Assembly: GCA_025361385.1 (NCBI GenBank)
Contig: JANYAJ010000090.1
Location: 1 to 5,486 of the forward strand
Source of the DNA: Nitrospira sp.
Lineage (GTDB): Bacteria; Nitrospirota; Nitrospiria; Nitrospirales; Nitrospiraceae
Direction: 5' to 3'
Length of the DNA stretch: 5,486 nucleotides
The notes under the pieces were generated by a model. That model had not been told where the DNA came from, did not search any database, and saw nothing but the letters and a program-made list of their open reading frames with translations. The translations under genes were made by a program, and so were the position numbers. This document shows positions 1-5,486 of this stretch, one piece after another; within the stretch, counting starts at the first letter, position 1, and the number at the start of each line of letters is the position of its first letter.

Positions 1-1482
1 GAATACCGAAAGCATATTGAAAAAGATGGGGCCCTTAAGCGACGATTTCAGCCAATTCATGTTCAGCCCCCAAGCATTGATGAAACGGTATTGATCATCC
101 AGGGACTTCGTGATCGGTACGAAGAGCATCATGGCGTCGAAATTTCCGAAGAGGCTATTCTCGAAGCAGTGAAGTTATCCGACCGCTACATTAGCGATCG
201 TTTCCTCCCTGATAAGGCCATCGATCTCATCGACGAGACTGGCTCGCGGGCAAAACTACAGACCTATGCCTTGCCCTCAGAGCTGAAGGCAATGGAGCAA
301 GAGCTGAAAAAGGTTTCTCGCGAAAAAGAACAGGCCATCTCCTTGCAGAACTTCGAGGAAGCCGTTCGTCATCGCGAGGAAGAAGAACGGCTGCGGAAGC
401 TCCTCGATGAATCCAAACGCGAGTGGAAGAAGAATCAGGAAAAAAATAAGCCGACGATTGGTAAAGAAGATGTGGCCTATGTCGTCTCCAAGATGACCGG
501 TATTCCGCTCTTCAAGCTTGAAGAAGAAGAGTCGAACAAGCTACTGCGCATGGAGGAGTTCCTTCACAAGCGCGTGATCGGTCAGAACGAAGCCATCTCG
601 GCCGTGGCCCGAGCCATTCGGCGGTCACGTGCAGGCCTCAAAGAGGCGCGGAAGCCAATAGGCTCGTTTATTTTCTTGGGGCCCACAGGGGTTGGAAAAA
701 CTGAGTTAGCAAGAACGCTAGCAGGGTTCCTCTTCAACAGTGAAGATGCACTCATTCGAATCGACATGTCGGAATATCAGGAAAAGTTTACCAGTACGCG
801 ACTCTTCGGGGCGCCTCCTGGATATGTGGGATATGAAGAGGGTGGCCAGTTGACTGAACGGGTTCGCCGTCGGCCCTATTCAGTGGTGCTTTTCGACGAA
901 ATCGAAAAGGCTCACCCGGATGTGTTTAATATCCTGCTCCAAGTATTGGACGACGGGGTACTGACCGATAGCCTCGGGCGCAAGGTCGACTTCAAGAATT
1001 GCGTCATCATCATGACCTCTAATATTGGGACGAAGATGATCCAGAAGGGCGTCTCGCTCGGATTCCAAAATACGGAAGGCGATCAGGAGCGTCACAAAAA
1101 AGAAGAGGTCTTGGGGGAATTGCGCCGCTCGTTCAGTCCGGAGTTTTTGAACCGGATCGACGAAATTGTGGTCTTCCACCAACTGGACAAGACTCATCTC
1201 ACTAGTATTCTCGACATCCTGTTGGGTGAACTCAACCTTCGTCTTCTTGAGAAAGGTGTGGAGCTCGAAGTTGAGGATGACGTCAAACAATGGCTGATTA
1301 AGGAAGGCTATGAGCCGCTCTATGGGGCCAGGCCAATGCGTCGGACGATTCAGCGTGCGATCGGCGATCCACTCTCTGAAGAGATGATCAAGGGACGGTT
1401 TAAGGAATGCCGTAAGATCCGCGTGGTGCTTCGCGATGGCGCTCCGGCATTTATCGCGCAGGAGGCTATGGCTGAGGTCTAG
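1..1482 (+). CDS. clpC: ATP-dependent Clp protease ATP-binding subunit ClpC (3' part, 5' end outside window)
   Basis: Hsp100/AAA+ unfoldase that threads cytosolic substrates into the ClpP peptidase. The frame is open from base 1 and gives 493 residues, about 60% of a typical 810-residue ClpC. Window codons 1-17 (EYRKHIEKDGALKRRFQ) are the end of the first AAA+ domain, including its arginine-finger region. Codons about 100-160 are charged and helical with a UVR-like segment (about 108-133), which separates ClpC from ClpA. The second AAA+ domain shows Walker A GPTGVGKT (227-234), Walker B VVLFDE (295-300), TSNIG, the FSPEFLNRIDE segment and sensor-2 GARPMRR (442-448). An LGF tripeptide at 353-355 sits where ClpP-binding loops occur, so this is a ClpP partner and not the disaggregase ClpB. 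The first ATG/GTG/TTG codon in the window (TTG at 91) is internal, not a start. The gene ends TAG, 42 nt before a strong hairpin. Confidence 0.96.
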   Translation, partial: EYRKHIEKDGALKRRFQPIHVQPPSIDETVLIIQGLRDRYEEHHGVEISEEAILEAVKLSDRYISDRFLPDKAIDLIDETGSRAKLQTYALPSELKAMEQELKKVSREKEQAISLQNFEEAVRHREEEERLRKLLDESKREWKKNQEKNKPTIGKEDVAYVVSKMTGIPLFKLEEEESNKLLRMEEFLHKRVIGQNEAISAVARAIRRSRAGLKEARKPIGSFIFLGPTGVGKTELARTLAGFLFNSEDALIRIDMSEYQEKFTSTRLFGAPPGYVGYEEGGQLTERVRRRPYSVVLFDEIEKAHPDVFNILLQVLDDGVLTDSLGRKVDFKNCVIIMTSNIGTKMIQKGVSLGFQNTEGDQERHKKEEVLGELRRSFSPEFLNRIDEIVVFHQLDKTHLTSILDILLGELNLRLLEKGVELEVEDDVKQWLIKEGYEPLYGARPMRRTIQRAIGDPLSEEMIKGRFKECRKIRVVLRDGAPAFIAQEAMAEV

Positions 1483-1524
1483 AAGTGCAGCCTTGACGTG
1501 TTCGATATTAGAATATTGAGTACG

Positions 1525-1562
1525 ACATGGCCCTTGTGGCGCCAGCGCCACAAGGGCCATGT
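1525..1562 (+). terminator. Probable Rho-independent terminator after clpC (18-bp perfect inverted repeat)
   Basis: The arms ACATGGCCCTTGTGGCGC and GCGCCACAAGGGCCATGT are exact reverse complements around a 2-nt centre (CA). In RNA the loop would realistically open to 4 nt or more. The 3' arm runs into TTATTT (1562-1567), five T in six, a short but plausible U-tract for + strand transcripts. On the other strand no T-run follows the stem, so any termination should be one-directional. It lies between clpC and tsaD and would separate the clpC transcript from the tsaD-hflX-nth-yicC cluster. The stem is longer than in most simple terminators, so an RNA-stabilising hairpin or a dispersed palindromic repeat are alternatives. 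Confidence 0.6.
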
Positions 1563-1623
1563 TATTTGCCCCTCAGCATGAGACCTAGCTCGTCGTTTCC
1601 CTCATGTGATAGGCAATGATTTC

Positions 1624-2685
1624 ATGATTACGACTCTTGATCAGCCTCTCAACGCCTGGATACCAGGGCCTATCCTTGGTATTGAGACGTCCTGTGATGA
1701 AACTGCGGCATCAGTGCTTGCTGCAGACGGCGCCGTCCTTTCAAATATTATTACGTCACAACATGCCGTTCACCAGCGATTCGGTGGCGTTGTTCCTGAA
1801 CTCGCTTCTCGCGCCCACATTGAATCAATTGAAGCTGTCTCAACTGAGGCGCTACAACAAGCTGGCTTGACCTGGACTGATCTTTCTGGAGTCGCCGTCA
1901 CACAAGGACCTGGCTTGGCAGGTGCTCTTCTCGTTGGGGTCAACTATGCTAAGGCACTGGCCTATGCCTTGAGTATCCCAGTGGTCGGCGTAAGCCATCT
2001 GGAAGGGCACATTGCCTCCGCTTGGTTGCAGGATCCAACCTTTCCATTGCCCTGCGTGGTCCTGGTTGTCTCCGGCGGGCATACCCATCTGTATTTCAGG
2101 GAAGCCAGCGGCCACCATCGTCTTCTTGGCGCGACTATAGACGATGCGGCAGGGGAGGCCTTTGACAAAGGCGCTCAAATGCTTGGACTGGAATATCCTG
2201 GAGGACCAGCCATAGATCGCTTGGCGCGGCAGGGAAATCCTGACGCGATTGCTTTCCCGCGATCCCATCTTAAGAAGAGTAGTCTTGATTTCAGTTTCAG
2301 CGGCCTAAAGACATCCCTGCTTTATATAGTTCAAGCAATGCATGAGCAACCTAAGGCGGATAAACTGGCTGACCTCGCAGCAGGTTATCAGGAAGCCATC
2401 GTCGCCATCCTGGTTGAGAAGGCCTTTGCTGCGGTCCAATCATCCGGCGCTCGTGCATTGGCCGTTGTCGGCGGGGTGTCTGCAAATTCCCGCTTGCGCC
2501 TGCTGCTCCAAGAGCGAGCCGCATCCGAGGGGCTGCTGTTGAGCCTTCCTCCTCTCAGCTATTGCACCGATAATGCTGCGATGATCGCGGCGGCAGGGAG
2601 GCAGGCACTTTGCGCAGGAACGCGGGCTCCCCTAGACTTGGATGCTCAAGCCTCAATGGTTTCACCGTTGGCACAGGCGATCTAA
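1624..2685 (+). CDS. tsaD: tRNA N6-adenosine threonylcarbamoyltransferase TsaD
   Basis: Catalytic subunit for the last step of t6A synthesis: transfer of the threonylcarbamoyl group from TC-AMP to A37 of ANN-decoding tRNAs, acting with TsaB and TsaE in the cytoplasm. It is a Kae1/ASKHA-fold protein of 353 residues, close to the usual 340. Visible motifs are GIETSCDET (19-27), FGGVVPELASR, the metal-binding pair H125/H129 in SHLEGH, the phosphate-loop segment VSGGHTH (149-155), DDAAGEAFDKGAQMLGL, FSFSGLKTSL, GGVSANSRL and TDNAAMIA with metal-ligand D316. All expected key residues are present. The start is uncertain: ATG 1624 has only a weak AGG-type ribosome site at 1611-1613, while in-frame GTG 1606 adds six residues and has none visible. 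Either gives an N-terminal extension of roughly 18-24 residues before the first conserved motif. tsaB and tsaE are not in the window. It is likely the first gene of the downstream cluster. Confidence 0.95.
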   Translation: MITTLDQPLNAWIPGPILGIETSCDETAASVLAADGAVLSNIITSQHAVHQRFGGVVPELASRAHIESIEAVSTEALQQAGLTWTDLSGVAVTQGPGLAGALLVGVNYAKALAYALSIPVVGVSHLEGHIASAWLQDPTFPLPCVVLVVSGGHTHLYFREASGHHRLLGATIDDAAGEAFDKGAQMLGLEYPGGPAIDRLARQGNPDAIAFPRSHLKKSSLDFSFSGLKTSLLYIVQAMHEQPKADKLADLAAGYQEAIVAILVEKAFAAVQSSGARALAVVGGVSANSRLRLLLQERAASEGLLLSLPPLSYCTDNAAMIAAAGRQALCAGTRAPLDLDAQASMVSPLAQAI

Positions 2686-2690
2686 TCTTT

Positions 2691-2699
2691 AGAGAAGGA
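2691..2699 (+). promoter_or_regulatory. Shine-Dalgarno sequence for hflX, pointing to a start upstream of the first ATG
   Basis: AGAGAAGGA begins five bases after the tsaD stop. It is 10 nt before an in-frame ATT (2710) and about 60 nt before the first ATG (2761), too far to serve that ATG. No ATG, GTG or TTG lies in frame between the tsaD TAA and 2761. The site therefore argues that HflX translation begins near 2710, on a near-cognate codon. Confidence 0.55.
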
Positions 2700-2760
2700 C
2701 ACGACGCTCATTCCTGAAATCTACGGACAAGTTCTGGGTCTCCGTGCCGGCCAGCTAGCC

Positions 2761-4392
2761 ATGCTTGAACGGCTGTATCGCCGACGTATGCCCGTGGATG
2801 ACGTCCTCTCATCTGAAGCGGCAAAAACTCTTGCGCAGTTCACGCACGAGATTCGCCGTCCCATCGGACTGGTTATCACTAGGCGGGGGGCCGTGCAAGA
2901 CGTCTTGGTCGGCGCTGGCACCGAGCCCTCTCCAACGACACTGACCACCTTTCGTGCGAGTCCGCGATCGCTGAGGGGCCTTCGCCTGATCCGTTCGAGC
3001 TTGAAAGAGGAACCGATCACTCAAGAAGACCTCACTATGCTGGGCCTGCTTCGATTCGACATGATTGGAACGTTGGCCGTCACGCCCAAGGGGGAACCGG
3101 GCTTGCTCTCCCTGGCCCATCTGAACCCACCCGGTCCTGAAAAATCCTTATATACGCTGTTGAAGCCCACTTTGGTCCATCAATGCCCGGTGAGTTTTGA
3201 AACCTTCATTCACGACCTGGGGTCGGATCTACAGAGCCAGAGTGCATCGCACACGATGGCCCAGGGTCAAACCGCCATCCTCGTGAGCGCCTCGCCCAAG
3301 AGCAAAGCCGAACAGGAAGAACGCCTCGCTGAGCTCGCGGAATTGGCTTCTTCTGCGGATCTCACGGTCATCGACCGTTTGGTGCAACGGACACAGGGTG
3401 GCCACCATCGGTTTCAATTAGGAAGCGGTAAGCTCAAAGATGTGCTGACACAAGCGATGCAACAGGGCGCAGACCTCTTGATCTTCGATCAAGACTTAGC
3501 TCCAGGACAGTTACGTGCGATTGCGGAGATCAGCGACCTGCCAATCATCGATCGGACCCAGTTGATTCTCGACATCTTTGCGCAACGCGCGCATAGCCGG
3601 GAAGGCAAGGTGCAAGTCGAGCTGGCGCAACTTCGCTATATGCTGCCGCGTCTTTCCGGTCAGGGCACAAGCCTCTCTCGATTAGGCGGAGGCATTGGCA
3701 GCAGAGGGCCTGGCGAAACAAAACTCGAAACGGACCGCCGTCGAATCAGGGAGCGTATCGACTATTTGGAACGAGAGATCGAGGGCTTTGCCCGCCACCA
3801 AGACCAACGACGCTCGCGCCGCGTCCGACAGGATTTCCCTGTTCTGTCTATCGTCGGGTACACGAACGCCGGCAAATCGACATTGCTCAACGTCCTCACG
3901 AACAGTCAGGTGAGCGCTGCCTCACGTGTCTTTGAAACACTCGACACCACCAGCCGCCGTCTGCGTTTTCCTCAGGGCAGGGAAGTCATCCTCACCGACA
4001 CCGTGGGATTTATTCGCGATCTTCCTAAGGATCTTCTCGCCGCGTTCAGAACGACATTGGATGAATTACGCGATGCCGATCTCCTTCTCCATGTGGTGGA
4101 TGCAGGAGCGAAAGATCTGGATGCCCATATTGCCGCGGTCGATACCGTGTTGCAAAGCCTCACACTCGATCAGCTTCCACGGGTGTTGGTGTTTAATAAA
4201 TGTGATCAGCTTCCACCAGGACAAGCAGAGGTTCTCTGTCAACGCTATGGGGCGATTGGAATTTCAGCCCTGCATTCGGAGACCTTGCGTCCGCTCATTC
4301 GTCTGCTTGAAGAACGGCTGGCTGTGCTTGTCCCTGAGGATGGATCTTCCAAAAACTCCGCGCCCCCAAGCTTGCTTGCATCTAGGCCCTAA
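2761..4392 (+). CDS. hflX: GTPase HflX, long form (true start probably near 2710)
   Basis: Ribosome-associated TRAFAC-class GTPase. Known HflX proteins bind the 50S subunit and split stalled 70S ribosomes, notably under heat stress. From ATG 2761 it has 543 residues, against about 426 in E. coli. Residues 1 to about 171 form an N-terminal extension absent from the E. coli type. From about 172 the usual HflX N-domain begins, with LGSGK and DQDLAPGQLRAI, then IIDRTQLILDIFAQRA. The HflX signature SRLGGGIGSRGPGETKLE spans 306-323, followed by a basic coiled-coil linker. The G domain has G1 GYTNAGKST (366-374), a G2-region DTTSR, G3 DTVGF (413-417), G4 NKCD (479-482) and G5 SAL (502-504), so it should bind GTP. 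The in-frame codons upstream of 2761 encode IYGQVLGLRAGQL, which resembles the N-terminus of long HflX proteins, so 2761 is only the first conventional start. Its frame is shared with tsaD, separated by one TAA. Confidence 0.95.
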   Translation: MLERLYRRRMPVDDVLSSEAAKTLAQFTHEIRRPIGLVITRRGAVQDVLVGAGTEPSPTTLTTFRASPRSLRGLRLIRSSLKEEPITQEDLTMLGLLRFDMIGTLAVTPKGEPGLLSLAHLNPPGPEKSLYTLLKPTLVHQCPVSFETFIHDLGSDLQSQSASHTMAQGQTAILVSASPKSKAEQEERLAELAELASSADLTVIDRLVQRTQGGHHRFQLGSGKLKDVLTQAMQQGADLLIFDQDLAPGQLRAIAEISDLPIIDRTQLILDIFAQRAHSREGKVQVELAQLRYMLPRLSGQGTSLSRLGGGIGSRGPGETKLETDRRRIRERIDYLEREIEGFARHQDQRRSRRVRQDFPVLSIVGYTNAGKSTLLNVLTNSQVSAASRVFETLDTTSRRLRFPQGREVILTDTVGFIRDLPKDLLAAFRTTLDELRDADLLLHVVDAGAKDLDAHIAAVDTVLQSLTLDQLPRVLVFNKCDQLPPGQAEVLCQRYGAIGISALHSETLRPLIRLLEERLAVLVPEDGSSKNSAPPSLLASRP

Positions 4393-4426
4393 CTCGCGGC
4401 ACAATCCAGCTTCTTCGGCACCAGCC

Positions 4427-5089
4427 ATGACTACGAAATCTGTACCATCGCTCGATCGTCAAGACCGCCTCAAGGCTATTGCCAAGGCGCTTCTGCGCAC
4501 CATGCCGACACCGAAAATGGAGCTCGATCACCGGTCGCCGTGGGAGCTGCTTGTGGCGACAATTCTCTCAGCCCAATGTACGGACCAGCGGGTGAATCAG
4601 GTGACTCCGCCACTCTTTGGCCGATATCCGGGACCAGCAGAGCTGGCAGCCGCCAGGTTGCCTGAGCTCGAACAACTGATTCGGTCGACTGGCTTCTATA
4701 AGAATAAAGCCAAACATCTTCTCGCCTGCGGCAAGGCCGTGACCGAACAGTTCAATGCACAGGTTCCGCAGACAATGGAGGAATTGATTACTCTGCCTGG
4801 CGTGGGCAGAAAGACGGCGAATGTCATTCTGGGAAATGCCTATGGACAGCCTGGCATTGTCGTCGATACCCATGTGAAACGCGTGGCCAAGCGGCTTGCT
4901 CTGACCAAGTCTGACAATCCAGAACGTGTAGAAGCGGACTTGCAGCAACTGATGCCGAAATCCCAGTGGACGGTCGTCTCGCAGCGGTTGCTGTTACACG
5001 GTCGATACATCTGCCTCGCGAGAAAGCCCCGGTGCGGTACCTGTCCGGTTTACCAACAGTGCTCCTGGAAAGAGAAAGGCCCTCAATGA
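4427..5089 (+). CDS. nth: Endonuclease III (DNA glycosylase/AP lyase)
   Basis: Base-excision repair enzyme that removes oxidised pyrimidines such as thymine glycol and cleaves the abasic site by beta-elimination. It has 220 residues, against 211 in E. coli. Visible features are SAQCTDQRVN in the N-terminal half, the helix-hairpin-helix LPGVGRKTA (123-131) with catalytic lysine K129, and VVDTHVKRVAKR with catalytic aspartate D147 (equivalent to E. coli K120 and D138). A C-X6-C-X2-C-X5-C set at C196, C203, C206 and C212 ligates the [4Fe-4S] cluster. The frame stays open 167 codons upstream to 3926, but that stretch lies inside hflX and has no Nth similarity. ATG 4427 gives a family-sized protein, although no clear Shine-Dalgarno precedes it. 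It starts 34 nt after hflX and its TGA overlaps the yicC ATG, so cotranscription with both is likely. Confidence 0.95.
   Translation: MTTKSVPSLDRQDRLKAIAKALLRTMPTPKMELDHRSPWELLVATILSAQCTDQRVNQVTPPLFGRYPGPAELAAARLPELEQLIRSTGFYKNKAKHLLACGKAVTEQFNAQVPQTMEELITLPGVGRKTANVILGNAYGQPGIVVDTHVKRVAKRLALTKSDNPERVEADLQQLMPKSQWTVVSQRLLLHGRYICLARKPRCGTCPVYQQCSWKEKGPQ
5072..5079 (+). promoter_or_regulatory. Shine-Dalgarno sequence for yicC, inside the nth 3' end
   Basis: GAGAAAGG lies six bases before ATG 5086. It falls within the last codons of nth and fixes the yicC start at the ATGA overlap, in preference to the in-frame ATG at 5095-5100 (ATG at 5098). The arrangement suggests translational coupling of nth and yicC. 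Confidence 0.6.
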
Positions 5090-5486
5090 TTCATAGTATG
5101 ACTGGCTTCGGTCGTCGGCAGGCTCCTTGGCAAGATGGGTCCGTCACGGTCGAAATGCGCTCCGTGAACCATCGCTTTCTTGAAATTGCCTGCCGCCTTC
5201 CCAGACCGTTAAGTCACTTGGAAGACTCCTTCAAGAAATCCATTCAGCAACGGTGCACCCGCGGTCGTGTTGATATCACCGTGACGGTTCAGGCTGGAAA
5301 AGGTCGTGCAGGAGGGGTCAACCTTGACCTGCCCCTCGCGAAGCAGTACCATCAGGCCTTCCTCACTCTTAAGAAATCCCTGAAGCTGAGCGGGTCGGTC
5401 GATCTGGCGCTCATGGCTGGGATCCGTGACGTGGTGTTGGTATCGGATCAGCCGACGGAAGACCCGAAATTGGCGAAGCTCGTGCA
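5086..5486 (+). CDS. yicC: YicC/YloC family endoribonuclease (5' part, cut by window end)
   Basis: The first 133 residues of a protein whose family is usually about 290 long. The N-terminal signature MIHSMTGFGR and the following VEMRSVNHRFLE and CRLPRPLSHLED are typical of the YicC N-terminal domain. The C-terminal catalytic half (DUF1732) lies beyond the window. Members of this family are reported to be RNA endonucleases linked to RNA turnover and stationary-phase survival; the role here is inferred from the family. The start ATG overlaps the nth TGA as ATGA and has a good ribosome-binding site. The frame is open to the last base. In many bacteria yicC is followed by gmk and rpoZ, which would be a natural expectation just downstream but is not visible here. 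Confidence 0.93.
   Translation, partial: MIHSMTGFGRRQAPWQDGSVTVEMRSVNHRFLEIACRLPRPLSHLEDSFKKSIQQRCTRGRVDITVTVQAGKGRAGGVNLDLPLAKQYHQAFLTLKKSLKLSGSVDLALMAGIRDVVLVSDQPTEDPKLAKLV

Noticed and set aside
1493..1516. TTGACG followed by GAATAT as a possible sigma-70 promoter.
   Set aside because: The spacing is only about 12 nt and the -10 match is poor. It also lies upstream of the terminator-like hairpin.
880..1560. A 226-codon open frame on the minus strand.
   Set aside because: It lies antisense to the conserved second AAA+ domain of ClpC, has no recognisable domain, and its first codons fall in the hairpin.
1852..2268. Minus-strand open frame inside tsaD, with similar ones at 2721-3120 and 4568-4948.
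   Set aside because: All are antisense shadows of well-conserved genes, with no family features in their translations.
2683..2763. A possible TsaD-HflX fusion by readthrough, since the two genes share a frame with a single TAA between them.
   Set aside because: TAA is a strong stop, a good Shine-Dalgarno follows at once, and no readthrough signal is visible. The shared frame is most simply chance.
4168..4216. A 13-bp direct repeat, GATCAGCTTCCAC, at 4168-4180 and 4204-4216.
   Set aside because: Both copies are in the same hflX frame and encode DQLP on either side of the NKCD motif. This fits chance or a local coding coincidence better than a mobile or regulatory repeat.
3926..4426. A 167-codon in-frame open extension upstream of nth, which would give a 387-residue Nth.
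   Set aside because: It overlaps the GTPase domain of hflX in another frame, its translation resembles nothing in the Nth family, and Nth from ATG 4427 already has the family length. Automatic annotation could wrongly start the gene here.

Overview
The window is an ordinary, densely packed bacterial chromosomal segment. Five protein-coding genes all lie on the + strand, and the first and last are cut by the window edges. Order: clpC (3' part), tsaD, hflX, nth, yicC (5' part). There are no rRNA or tRNA genes, mobile elements, CRISPR arrays or phage-like genes. By eye G+C is in the mid-fifties percent and looks even across the window, so nothing suggests horizontal transfer. The long-form HflX, the UVR-type ClpC and this neighbourhood recall Nitrospirota (Nitrospira-like) or related deep-branching Gram-negative bacteria. 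That placement comes from memory of protein style, not from a search.

Region 1-1482 is the C-terminal 60% or so of ClpC, the ATP-driven unfoldase that feeds ClpP. Region 1483-1623 is the only real intergenic gap. It holds a perfect 18-bp inverted repeat followed by a short T-rich stretch, probably the clpC terminator. From tsaD (about 1624-2685) onward the genes are tight: hflX follows tsaD with at most 75 nt between them, nth follows hflX by 34 nt, and yicC overlaps nth by ATGA. This looks like one operon downstream of the hairpin.

The genes share a housekeeping and stress-maintenance theme: proteolysis (ClpC), tRNA t6A modification (TsaD), rescue of stalled ribosomes (HflX), oxidised-pyrimidine repair (Nth) and RNA turnover (YicC). 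They do not form a single pathway. The most notable detail is the hflX 5' end. HflX-like coding sequence continues at least 17 codons upstream of the first ATG, with no ATG, GTG or TTG in frame, and a good Shine-Dalgarno sequence precedes an ATT codon. I see no evidence of a previously undescribed system in this window.
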